From contig CAWGXI010000007.1 in NCBI GenBank assembly GCA_963826515.1, positions 161,485 to 225,484 on the forward strand: DNA of 64,000 bases. The letters are read 5' to 3'. The notes beneath the pieces are model-generated. The model saw only the letters and a list, made by a program, of their open reading frames with translations. It had not been told where the DNA came from and made no database searches. The stretch is from DATFVJ01 sp963826515. GTDB lineage: Bacteria > Actinomycetota > Actinomycetes > Streptosporangiales > Streptosporangiaceae. Positions 19,263-27,345 of this stretch are shown here, piece by piece; positions within the stretch are counted from its first letter, which is position 1; each line of letters starts with the position of its first letter. The position numbers were made by a program, and so were the translations under genes.

Positions 19263-20855
19263 GTGCCCAAGCCCATCGTCCTTGCCGCAGAAGAACTCTC
19301 CCCCGCCGGCATCGCCGTGCTCGAATCCGACTTCGAGGTGCGCTACGTGGACGGCGCCGACCGGAGCGCGCTGCTGCCTGCCCTCGCTGATGTGGATGCC
19401 CTGATCGTGCGCAGCGCGACTACGGTGGATGCGGAGGCGCTGGCGAGCGCCCCCAAGCTGCGGGTCGTCGCGCGGGCCGGGGTGGGACTCGACAATGTAG
19501 ATGTCGACGCCGCGACCAAGGCCGGTGTGATGGTCGTGAACGCGCCCAGCTCCAACATCGTGAGCGCGGCCGAGCACGCGGTGGCGCTGTTGCTCGCGAC
19601 CGCACGCAACATCCCCCAGGCGGCGAGCTCGCTGAAGGCTGGCGAGTGGAAGCGGTCCAAGTTCACCGGCGTGGAGCTGCACGACAAGGTCGCCGGCATT
19701 CTCGGCCTTGGCCGTATCGGCGTGCTCGTCGCGCAGCGGCTGTCGGCATTTGGCATGCAGGTGGTCGCTTACGACCCCTACGTCCCCACCGCGCGCGCCG
19801 CCCAGCTCGGGGTGCGGATGCTGAGCCTGGACGAGCTTCTCGCGGAGGCCGACTTCATCACCGTGCACCTGCCGCGCAACGCCGAGACGCTCGGGCTCAT
19901 CGGCGACAGGGAACTGCACCTGGTGAAGCCGGGCCTGCGTATCGTGAACGCGGCCAGAGGGGGAATCGTGGACGAGGATGCCCTCGCCTCGGCGCTCAAA
20001 GAGGGCCGGGTCGCCGGTGCTGGGATCGACGTGTACCGCAGCGAGCCGTGCACGGACAGCCCGCTCTTCGCGTTCGAGGGCGTGGTGGCCACCCCGCACC
20101 TGGGCGCAAGCACCCAGGAGGCGCAGGAGAAGGCCGGCACACAGGTCGCGCGATCGGTGAAGCTCGCGCTTGCGGGTGAGTTCGTGCCCGACGCGGTGAA
20201 CGTCGCAGGCGGCGCTGTCGACGAGGTGCTCAAGCCGGGCCTGCCGCTGGCGGAGAAGCTCGGCCGGATCTTCACCGCGCTCGCGGGCGGCATGGCCGTC
20301 AATCTCGACGTCGAGGCGCACGGTGAGATCGCCGCTCTTGACGTGCGGGTGCTGCAGCTCGCGGCGCTCAAGGGCGTGTTCAGCGACGTGGTGGAGGACG
20401 CCGTGACGTACGTGAACGCGCCGCTGCTGGCAAAGGACCGCGGCGTCGAGGTGAACCTGCGGACCGAGGCCGAGAGCCCGGACTGGCGTAACGTGATCAC
20501 CCTGCGCGGCACCATGCCGGACGGCCAGGTGACCTCGGTTTCTGGAACGCTGTCCGGGCCGCGCCAGCTGGAGAAGCTCATTGAGGTCAACGGCTTCGAA
20601 ATGGAGATGGCCGCGGCCGCGCATATGGCGTTCTTCACCTACACCGACCGGCCGGGGGTCGTCGGACTGGTCGGCCAGCTGCTTGGCGGCCAGGGCATCA
20701 ACATCGCCGGCATGCAGGTGTGCAGGGATGCGGAGGGCGGCAGCGCGCTGATCGTGCTGACCGTCGACTCGGCGCTGCCGCCCGCGTTGCTTGAGGAGAT
20801 CACCAGGAGCATCGGCGCGGAGGTCGGCAGGAGCGTCGATCTCGACGGAAGCTAA
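19263..20855 (+). CDS. serA: D-3-phosphoglycerate dehydrogenase
   Basis: First step of serine synthesis (530 aa), oxidising 3-phosphoglycerate with NAD+. Seen: GRAGVGLDNVD-type substrate segment, the NAD motif GLGRIGVLVAQRL, the Arg/Glu/His triad region ending in TPHLGAST, the ASB domain typical of long actinobacterial SerA, and a C-terminal ACT domain (FTYTDRPGVVGLVGQLLG). I take GTG 19263 (VPKPIVLAAEELSP) because homologues start there; GTG 19194 in the same frame would add 23 unrelated residues. Confidence 0.95.
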   Translation: MPKPIVLAAEELSPAGIAVLESDFEVRYVDGADRSALLPALADVDALIVRSATTVDAEALASAPKLRVVARAGVGLDNVDVDAATKAGVMVVNAPSSNIVSAAEHAVALLLATARNIPQAASSLKAGEWKRSKFTGVELHDKVAGILGLGRIGVLVAQRLSAFGMQVVAYDPYVPTARAAQLGVRMLSLDELLAEADFITVHLPRNAETLGLIGDRELHLVKPGLRIVNAARGGIVDEDALASALKEGRVAGAGIDVYRSEPCTDSPLFAFEGVVATPHLGASTQEAQEKAGTQVARSVKLALAGEFVPDAVNVAGGAVDEVLKPGLPLAEKLGRIFTALAGGMAVNLDVEAHGEIAALDVRVLQLAALKGVFSDVVEDAVTYVNAPLLAKDRGVEVNLRTEAESPDWRNVITLRGTMPDGQVTSVSGTLSGPRQLEKLIEVNGFEMEMAAAAHMAFFTYTDRPGVVGLVGQLLGGQGINIAGMQVCRDAEGGSALIVLTVDSALPPALLEEITRSIGAEVGRSVDLDGS

Positions 20856-20909
20856 ATACGAAACTTCAGTGACCGCTAAGCGCGGGTTATTGACGGCTGA
20901 CCCGAGTCT

Positions 20910-20924
20910 TCTCGCATAGTGAGA
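20910..20924. promoter_or_regulatory. Palindromic operator upstream of leuB
   Basis: TCTC-GCATAGT-GAGA. The segment CGCATAGTGAGA matches 11 of 12 positions of the LtbR motif CA(T/C)ATAGTGAGA known from Corynebacterium leuB and leuCD promoters. A possible promoter follows: TTGCTG at 20929 and TACTAG at 20955, with 20 bp spacing, longer than ideal. Confidence 0.65.
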
Positions 20925-20968
20925 CACATTGCTGCCCTGATGGGACAACGGCGCTACTAGCGGGTAAC

Positions 20969-21025
20969 ATGGTTTGCGGCATGTGGCACTTCGTATTCAT
21001 CCTTCGCTGCCGTAGCGGGGCCTGA
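20969..21025 (+). CDS. Candidate leader peptide upstream of leuB
   Basis: 18-residue ORF MVCGMWHFVFILRCRSGA (a second ATG at 20981 would give 14). It has Val, Ile and Leu codons, begins 8 bp after a TACTAG element, and its last codons form the 5' arm of the strong hairpin at 21010-21050. The C-terminal R-x-R-S/A-G pattern resembles the ilvB and cimA leaders in this window. The call rests on position and analogy only. Confidence 0.5.
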   Translation: MVCGMWHFVFILRCRSGA

Positions 21026-21050
21026 CAGGGCAGGCCAGCGCCCGCTACGG
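21010..21050 (+). promoter_or_regulatory. Nested hairpin in the leuB leader
   Basis: CCGTAGCGGG (21010-21019) pairs perfectly with CCCGCTACGG (21041-21050), with an inner GGCCTG/CAGGCC stem. The 5' arm overlaps the end of the leader ORF and the 3' arm abuts GGAGGAA (21049-21055), so folding could control either transcription or ribosome access. No T-run follows. Confidence 0.6.
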
Positions 21051-21148
21051 AGGAAGTGCTGGCTGGCGAGTTCACCGGATTTCACGAACTCCGAACAAGT
21101 CCCGTCAAGCCCATGACCATGATGAAGCCCACGCCAGGAGAGTCTCCC

Positions 21149-21316
21149 GTGTATGACATGTATCCCTGGGATCAGCCAGCCGATGCCAGCGAAGAATCAA
21201 CCGAGGCCGTGCAGGCGGTCCAGGTCGCCCTCGACCGCCGCGACAACGGCGGCGAAGCGAGCGCACGCGACGGCGCTGGCGCGCCCCGCCGCCTGAGCGG
21301 GCAGGCCCGTCGTTGA
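21149..21316 (+). CDS. Small hypothetical protein upstream of leuB
   Basis: 55-aa acidic protein beginning with GTG 21149 after a good ribosome site (AGGAGAG, 21137-21143). It starts VYDMYPWDQPAD and contains VQAVQVALDRRDNGGEA, with an Arg-rich end. An in-frame GTG at 21056 behind GGAGGAA would give 86 aa. I do not recognise a family. It lies between the leuB leader and leuB (50 bp before it), so it is probably co-transcribed. Confidence 0.55.
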   Translation: MYDMYPWDQPADASEESTEAVQAVQVALDRRDNGGEASARDGAGAPRRLSGQARR

Positions 21317-21366
21317 CCGGCGCATGCCCGGCGTTGCGGGGCCCGCTGGGCCAGTAAGGTACCCGC

Positions 21367-22419
21367 ATGGCATCGCGTAATATCCGGCTCGCTGTGATCC
21401 CGGGCGACGGGATCGGTCCAGAGGTCGTGGCTGAGGCCGTGAAGGTCCTCACCGCCGCGGCGGCTGGCGTGACATTCGGCATCACAAGCTACGACCTCGG
21501 CGCCGCGCGCTGGCACCGCACCGGCGAAACGCTGCCTGATGCCGTCCTCGAGGAAATCCGCGCACACGATGTGATCCTGCTTGGCGCGGTCGGTGATCCA
21601 ACGGTGCCCAGCGGGATCCTGGAGCGCGGGCTGCTGCTGCGGCTGCGTTTCGAACTCGATCATTACGTGAACCTGCGCCCGGTCCGGCTCTATCCCGGCG
21701 TCGCCACGCCCCTGGCGGGGGTGCGGCCAGAACTGCTCGACATGCTGGTTGTCAGGGAAGGCACCGAGGGCCCATACGCCGGCGCGGGCGGGGTGCTCCG
21801 CAAGGGCACCCAGGCCGAGGTCGCGACCGAGGAGAGCTTGAACACCGCGTACGGGACGAGGCGCGTGGCGCGGTACGCGTTCGAGCGTGCCGTGGCGCGG
21901 CCGCGTAAGAAGCTCACCCTGGTGCACAAGACAAACGTGCTGACCCACGCGGGCGACCTGTGGGTGCGCACGGTGGACGCGCTCGCCAAGGAGTTCCCCG
22001 CGGTGACTGTCGACTACTGTCACGTGGACGCGGCAGCCATGTTCTTTGTCAGCCAGCCGCAGCGATTCGACGTGGTGCTGACCGATAACCTGTTCGGCGA
22101 CATCCTGACCGACCTGGGTGCCGCCATCGCCGGCGGGATGGGCCTGGCCGCGAGCGGCAATATCAACCCGGAGCGGGTCTCGCCGTCCATGTTCGAGCCC
22201 GTGCACGGCAGCGCCCCCGACATCGCGGGCCTGCACCAGGCCGATCCAACCGCGGCGATCCTGTCGGCCGCGCTGCTCCTCGATAACCTGAACCTGCAGG
22301 CTGAGGCGGCGCGGATCGAGCAGGCCGTGGCCGATGATCTTCTTGAGCGCCAGGGCGCATGGGCCACTCGCTCCACGGCCGAAATCGGTGATGACATCGC
22401 GGAACGAGTAACCTCCTAG
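21367..22419 (+). CDS. leuB: 3-isopropylmalate dehydrogenase
   Basis: Third enzyme of leucine synthesis (350 aa), oxidative decarboxylation of 3-isopropylmalate with NAD+. Seen: VIPGDGIGPEV, the substrate-binding arginines (LLLRLRFELDHYVNLRPVRL), VVREGTEGPYAG, the Lys/Asp metal and catalytic residues (LVHKTNVL, DNLFGDILTDLGA), and FEPVHGSAPDIAG. Full length. Likely regulated by the operator and leader structure upstream. Confidence 0.96.
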   Translation: MASRNIRLAVIPGDGIGPEVVAEAVKVLTAAAAGVTFGITSYDLGAARWHRTGETLPDAVLEEIRAHDVILLGAVGDPTVPSGILERGLLLRLRFELDHYVNLRPVRLYPGVATPLAGVRPELLDMLVVREGTEGPYAGAGGVLRKGTQAEVATEESLNTAYGTRRVARYAFERAVARPRKKLTLVHKTNVLTHAGDLWVRTVDALAKEFPAVTVDYCHVDAAAMFFVSQPQRFDVVLTDNLFGDILTDLGAAIAGGMGLAASGNINPERVSPSMFEPVHGSAPDIAGLHQADPTAAILSAALLLDNLNLQAEAARIEQAVADDLLERQGAWATRSTAEIGDDIAERVTS

Positions 22420-22608
22420 TGGTCTGCCAGAGGGGTCCTTTGAGCGAGCTGGGCTCATCGACGGTACGCGGCTGGTTCTCCGGGAGCGCCCCACGGCGTT
22501 GTGCCGTGACACAGGGGACCGATCCTGTTCGCGCACGGCAAAATGGGAGTGCGGGTCCGGCAACGTCGCCGCACCCCCCGGTGGCTGCCGGGTAAGAGGA
22601 GAATTGCG

Positions 22609-23724
22609 ATGAATGCCGATACCACGACCGACCACACTTTCGACGTCCGTCCGTCGAGAGAAACCGTGCCCTCGTCCCGCCGCGGCGAGATCCTCGCCTC
22701 GCCAGGGTTCGGGCAGGTCTTCACCGATCACATGATCACGATCCAGTGGACCGAGGACCGCGGCTGGCACAACGCCAGGCTCAAGCCCTATGGGCCGCTC
22801 ACCCTCGATCCGGCCACCTCGGTCTTCCACTATGCCCAGGAGATCTTCGAAGGGCTGAAGGCGTACCGGCAGGCGGACGGATCAGTCGTCACGTTCAGGC
22901 CGCAGGCGAACGCGGCGAGGTTCAGGCGCACGGCCAGGCGGATGGCCATGCCGGAATTGCCTGAGGAGCTGTTTGTCCAGTCGATAGATGTGCTGGTCTC
23001 CCATGATCGCGAGTGGGTGCCTGCGACCCCGGGCAACAGCCTCTATCTGCGGCCGTTCATGATCGCCACCCAGCGGGGCCTGGGGGTGAACTTCCCATCC
23101 TCGTCCTACCTTTTCCTGGTGATCGCGTCGCCGGCCGCCGCGTACTTCTCAGGGGGCGTCCGGCCGGTCACCGTGTGGCTTTCCGAGGACTACACCCGTG
23201 CCAGCCCTGGAGGCACCGGCGAGGCGAAATGCGGCGGCAACTATGCAGCGGCGTTCGCCGCCCAGAGCGAGGCCGTGGCGAACGACTGTGACCAGGTGGT
23301 CTGGCTGGACGCGGCGGAACACCGATGGGTCGAGGAAATGGGCGGGATGAACCTGTTCTTCGGCTACAACTCGGGGGCACAGACGCGCCTCGTCACGCCC
23401 GCCCTGACCGGGGCGCTGCTGCCGGGCATCACCCGTGACTCGCTGCTGAAGCTCGCGCCCGACCTGGGCATCCCCACCGAGGAAGGGCGGATCTCGGTCC
23501 CGCAGTGGCGGGCGGAGTGTGAATCGGGCATGCTCACCGAGGTCTTCGCGTGTGGCACCGCCGCGGTGATCACGCCCGTCGGCCGGGTGCGGTCGGCCGG
23601 GGGTGAGTGGCTCGTGGGCAGTGGTGAGCCCGGCCCGGTCACGCTGCGCCTGCGCGAGGAACTCCTCGGCATCCAGTACGGGCACCAGCCCGACCCTTAC
23701 GGGTGGATTCACAAGATCTGCTAA
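22609..23724 (+). CDS. ilvE: Branched-chain amino-acid aminotransferase
   Basis: PLP enzyme (371 aa) that transaminates the keto acids to Val, Leu and Ile. Seen: FHYAQEIFEGLKAYR, LYLRPFM, the PLP-lysine motif GEAKCGGNYA, the EEMGGMN segment and the CGTAAVITPVG phosphate-binding loop. ATG 22609 is preceded by AAGAGGAGAA. The in-frame ATG at 22543 would add an Arg-rich extension that the family lacks. No palindromic operator or leader was found in the 190 bp before it. Confidence 0.96.
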   Translation: MNADTTTDHTFDVRPSRETVPSSRRGEILASPGFGQVFTDHMITIQWTEDRGWHNARLKPYGPLTLDPATSVFHYAQEIFEGLKAYRQADGSVVTFRPQANAARFRRTARRMAMPELPEELFVQSIDVLVSHDREWVPATPGNSLYLRPFMIATQRGLGVNFPSSSYLFLVIASPAAAYFSGGVRPVTVWLSEDYTRASPGGTGEAKCGGNYAAAFAAQSEAVANDCDQVVWLDAAEHRWVEEMGGMNLFFGYNSGAQTRLVTPALTGALLPGITRDSLLKLAPDLGIPTEEGRISVPQWRAECESGMLTEVFACGTAAVITPVGRVRSAGGEWLVGSGEPGPVTLRLREELLGIQYGHQPDPYGWIHKIC

Positions 23725-24204
23725 CGATCCCGAACGGCTGCGCGGCCCGGCACCCACGCCAGCCTGCCCGCCCGGGGCAAGCCAGGTCCCGGCCCCTGCC
23801 TCGTTGAGCCGTGGCACTCGCCTGTGGCGTCGCACGGCGCGGCCCGGGTCCTGCGGGGTTCCGCCCTCAGGCCCAGGTCCTGAGGGCTCCGCCCTCCTCG
23901 CACGTGGCACTCGCCTGTGGCGTCGCGGGGCGCCGCCCAGGTCCTGCGAGGTTCCGCCCTCATGCCCAGGTCCTGAGGGCTCCGCCCTCCTCGCACGTGG
24001 CACTCGTCTATGCCGCGAGGGCCGGGCAGTTCCGCGTGTGGCCGCTGCGGACGTGCGGTTCCGGGCAATAACCCCAACGCCCGTCACCCGCACCCCCCAG
24101 CGCCACCGCGCCGTTCTTGCGGGTCGAGGGCAGAGCGCGGAATGAGGCTTAAGGACTGGAGCGTTCGCCTGCCGGCGCGTGGCAGCCTGCGTATGCTCGT
24201 CGCC
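23725..24204. other. Intergenic region with long direct repeats
   Basis: It starts with GATCCCGAACGGCTGC (23728), the left-end motif of the dispersed repeat family described at 27 kb, but without the hairpin part. It then carries 93-bp direct repeats (see next entry). No gene recognised. Confidence 0.5.
23811..24010. repeat. 93-bp direct repeats
   Basis: GTGGCACTCG blocks start at 23811, 23904 and 23997, spaced exactly 93 bp. Two full units and a partial third are seen, with shared segments such as TTCCGCCCTCA and GTCCTGAGGGCTCCGCCCTC. The period keeps a reading frame, but no recognisable protein results. Confidence 0.8.
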
Positions 24205-24843
24205 ATGCCTGAGCCGCTCGAGCTGCCGCGTCCGTGGAAGTTAGTGCGCACGGCGGGATGGAGTCTCGCCGAGTCGGCCGGTTTGCCGTTCGCGGCGTAC
24301 GTCGTCGCGGCATGGCTGGGTGGCCGTGACGCCGGGTTGCTGGCCGGGCTCGGCGCCGTGTGGCTGCTGCTCGCTGGCCGCAAGGTCGTCGGGGCAGAAG
24401 TGCCGGGCCTGCTGACAATCTCGGCGCTGGTGCTGACCTTGCAGACCGCCGTGGTGATCGCCACCGGCAACACCTGGGTCTACCTGCTGCAGTTCCCGCT
24501 CGGGAACCTCGCGCTGAGCGTGCTGTTCGCCCGGACCGCCCGGACACGTCGGCCGCTCGTCGCCCAGCTCGCTACCGAGGTGGTCGCGCTGAAGCATCCC
24601 GGCGCTCAGCACCCGGGCTTGCACCGTTTCTTCCGTGGCGCGACATGGCTGTGGGCTGGCATCTTCTTCCTGCTCACGGCCGGACTGGCGATCATGATGG
24701 TCACCGAGCCGTTCGACCTGTTCATGTTGCTTTCCACGGTCGTTACGGCCGGGCTGATAGCGGTCGGCACGGGCGTGTCGGCCCTGTGGTTCTTCGCCGT
24801 CCTGCGCGGGCTCGGCCTCCGGCTGCGTTTCGCTCCGGCCTGA
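24205..24843 (+). CDS. Membrane protein of the VC0807 type
   Basis: 212-aa integral membrane protein with about five or six hydrophobic helices, resembling small actinobacterial proteins annotated as VC0807 family. Start options are ATG 24193 and 24205. A TATGCT element at 24192-24197 lies 7 bp before 24205, suggesting leaderless transcription from that ATG. Function unknown. The gene ends directly in a 13-bp tandem array. Confidence 0.7.
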   Translation: MPEPLELPRPWKLVRTAGWSLAESAGLPFAAYVVAAWLGGRDAGLLAGLGAVWLLLAGRKVVGAEVPGLLTISALVLTLQTAVVIATGNTWVYLLQFPLGNLALSVLFARTARTRRPLVAQLATEVVALKHPGAQHPGLHRFFRGATWLWAGIFFLLTAGLAIMMVTEPFDLFMLLSTVVTAGLIAVGTGVSALWFFAVLRGLGLRLRFAPA

Positions 24844-24995
24844 CAAGGCAACCTGGCAAGGCAACCTGGCAAGGCAACCTGGCAAGGCAACCTGGCAAGG
24901 CAACCTGGCAAGGCAACCTGGCAAGGCAACCTGCGACAAGGCAACCTGACAAGGCAACCTGGCAAGGCAACCTGACAAGGCGACCTGACAAGGCA
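24844..24995. repeat. 13-bp tandem array after the membrane protein gene
   Basis: About 12 copies of AAGGCAACCTGGC or variants (CTGAC, CTGCGAC), starting at the stop codon of the upstream gene. It is not a CRISPR array because the copies are contiguous with no spacers. Confidence 0.9.
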
Positions 24996-25144
24996 ACCCG
25001 GTCACGTGCCCCCGTCGACACTCGCTCGGCCGCGCCGCATTCCCAGACCCTCGCCGTTCGTCAGGCGCAAGACGGTGATCTCGTTCCGGGTATCCGCACC
25101 GGCGCTCGGGACGATCAGCTTCAGCACTGCGGGCGTGCCGTCGG

Positions 25145-25159
25145 TCTCGCATGCTGAGA
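25145..25159. promoter_or_regulatory. Palindromic operator upstream of cimA
   Basis: TCTC-GCATGCT-GAGA, the third copy of the 15-bp palindrome seen before ilvB and leuB. Its centre is about 49 bp before the leader ATG at 25201. A weak promoter (TGCCAA at 25166, CACACT at 25189) would start transcription at the leader ATG. Confidence 0.6.
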
Positions 25160-25200
25160 CAGATGTGCCAAGGAGCGCGCGCGTCTGGCACACTGGGCCC

Positions 25201-25245
25201 ATGCCGTCCAGCCGGACCATTATCGGCGGGCGCGCCGGCACCTAG
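25201..25245 (+). CDS. cimA leader peptide (candidate attenuation)
   Basis: 14-residue ORF MPSSRTIIGGRAGT ending in TAG. It carries Thr-Ile-Ile, fitting control by isoleucine, the end product of the citramalate route. As before ilvB, its 3' end (GCGCGCC, 25230-25236) is complementary to the segment just 5' of the terminator (GGCGCGC, 25298-25304). No ribosome site is visible, consistent with a leaderless start. Confidence 0.7.
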   Translation: MPSSRTIIGGRAGT

Positions 25246-25304
25246 GGCTTACGGCACGAACCGCTTAGCAATAACAGCTCAGCGAGGCCCACCCGTCGGC
25301 GCGC

Positions 25305-25340
25305 AGACCTCTCGCACCCCGCGAGAGGTCTTTTGCTTTT
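25305..25340 (+). terminator. cimA attenuator terminator
   Basis: Perfect 11-bp stem AGACCTCTCGC / GCGAGAGGTCT (25305-25315, 25321-25331), a 5-nt loop, then TTTGCTTTT. It lies between the leader peptide and cimA, 56 bp before the start codon. Confidence 0.85.
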
Positions 25341-25395
25341 GCGGGCGGCCGTCGCTCGCCGGGCCTCACGGAACTCGAAGGGACTGACATAGCCG

Positions 25396-27010
25396 ATGCT
25401 CGACGACGCGTTCCATGTCTACGACACAACGCTGCGCGATGGGGCACAGCAGGAGGGCCTCAATCTGACGGTGGCCGACAAGCTGGCCATCGCGCGGCAG
25501 CTTGATGAGCTCGGCGCCGGTTTCATCGAGGGCGGATGGCCGGGCGCCAACCCCAAGGACACGGAATTCTTCAGGCTCGCCAGGACCGAGCTTGACCTGA
25601 GGCACGCGCAGCTCGCCGCGTTCGGCGCGACCCGCCGGCCCGGCGCCAAGGCGCCCGACGACCCAACGGTCGCCGCGCTGCGCGAATCCGGCGCGCCGGT
25701 CGTGACTCTTGTCGCCAAGAGTCACGACCGGCACGTCGAGCTGGCTCTCCGCACCACCCTGGCGGAGAACCTCGCGATGATCCGCGACACCATCGCGCAC
25801 CTGCGCGCGGAAGGGCCGGCGGGTGTTCCTCGACGCGGAGCATTTCTTCGACGGCTACCGTGTCAACCCGTCGTATGCGCTTGAAGTGGTGCGCGTGGCG
25901 GCCGACGCGGGCGCCGACGTCGTGGCGCTCTGCGACACCAACGGCGGAATGCTGCCCAGCGAACTGGGCGACGTCGTCAGTGCCGTCCGGCAGCATACAG
26001 GGGCGCGGCTGGGCATCCACTGCCACGATGACGCCGCCTGCGCGGTGGCCAACACCCTGACGGCGGTGGACGCGGGCGTCACCCACGTGCAGGGCACCGC
26101 GAACGGGTACGGCGAGCGGTGCGGCAACGCGAACCTGTTCAGCGTCGTGGCGGGGCTGCAGCTGAAGAAGGGCCGCGAGGTGCTGCCGGACGGGTGCCTC
26201 ACCGAGATGAGCCGGATCGCGCATGCGATCAGCGAGGTCACCAACGTGACGCCGGACACCCACCAGCCCTACGTGGGCATGTCCGCCTTCGCGCACAAGG
26301 CGGGCCTGCACGCCTCCGCCGTCAAAGTCGACCCGATGCTCTACCAGCACACCGATCCCGAGGTCGTCGGCAACGACATGCGGCTCATTGTCTCCGACAT
26401 GGCCGGCCGGGCGTCGATCGAGCTGAAGGGCCGCGAGCTCGGCTACGACCTGTCCGGTGACCGCGAGGTCCTCGGGGCCGTGGTGGCGCGGGTAAAGGAT
26501 CTCGAATCCCGCGGGTACACGTTCGAGGCCGCCGGCGCGTCCTTCGAGCTGCTGCTGCGGGACGTGCTCTCGCCGCGGCGGCTGCGCCATTTCGACGCCG
26601 AATCCTGGCGGGTGATCGTGGAGCGGCGCCCGGACGGCGGCGAGGTGAGCGAGGCCACGGTGAAACTGGTCGCCAAGGGGGAGCGGATCGTCGCCACCGG
26701 CGAGGGCAACGGGCCCGTCAACGCGCTCGACACGGCGCTGCGGCAGGCGCTCGGGCGGCTCTACCCTGAGCTTGCGACGCTGGAGCTCATCGACTACAAG
26801 GTCCGCATCCTGGAGGGCTCGCACGGCACCGGCGCGGTGACCCGGGTGCTGATCGAATCCGGGGACGGCTCCGCCACCTGGAGCACGGTCGGCGTCGACG
26901 AAAACGTGATCGCCGCGTCCTGGCAGGCTCTTGACGAAGCCGTAACCTATGGCCTGCTGCGTGCGGGCTACGAGCCCGACGTTGTCACCAGCCCGGCCGG
27001 ATCATCATGA
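25396..27010 (+). CDS. cimA: Citramalate synthase (LeuA-like), with a +1 frameshift
   Basis: HMGL-like/LeuA-family condensing enzyme of about 537 aa when the frame is repaired. CimA makes (R)-citramalate from pyruvate and acetyl-CoA for a threonine-independent isoleucine route. Seen: VYDTTLRDGAQQEGLNLTV, FIEGGWPGANPKDTEF, VFLDAEHFFDGYR, CDTNGG, GIHCHDDAACAVAN, VQGTANGYGERCGNANL, and a C-terminal allosteric domain. GAA-GGG-C-CGG-CGG at 25811-25821 has one extra C. It splits the gene into frames 25396-25884 and 25823-27010, exactly inside a conserved segment (EGRRVFLDAEHFF in the family). Either an assembly error or a real lesion. Ends in GSS, then the dispersed repeat. Confidence 0.88.
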
Positions 27011-27245
27011 TCCCGAACGGCTGCCGCGTGGATCCCGGTCCTGAAAGTGGCACGCCCACGGAGTGACACTGCAAAAGCCATCCGGCGACTGCAGGCCCGG
27101 CAGCACAGGTGCGCCTCCCGACGGCTCAACGCCGTTCGGCCAGGCGCACCTGCGCCCCCGGCTGTGAAAGTGGCATGGCAGGAATCTGAAAACCGCATGT
27201 CCGCCGCGGGCGGGATGCGCGGGAGAATCTGGCCGTGGACCCCAA
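27009..27245 (+). repeat. Dispersed hairpin repeat, copy A (after cimA)
   Basis: Begins GATCCCGAACGGCTGCCGCG at the cimA stop. Contains AAGTGGCACGCCCACGG, then an 11-bp stem (27106-27116 with 27142-27152, AGGTGCGCCT/AGGCGCACCT) enclosing a second stem ACGGC/GCCGT (27121-27125, 27131-27135). It ends with GTGGCATGGCAGGAA and a GC-rich tail shared with copy D. Confidence 0.85.
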
Positions 27246-27345
27246 GCCTGCCGGTTTCCGACCCCGCCGCCGCCAGCATGCCTGCCACGCTGTTTTGAGC
27301 CAGCGGACGCGCAACGCGAACGTCTGCCCCGTTCAGGTCGTGTCG

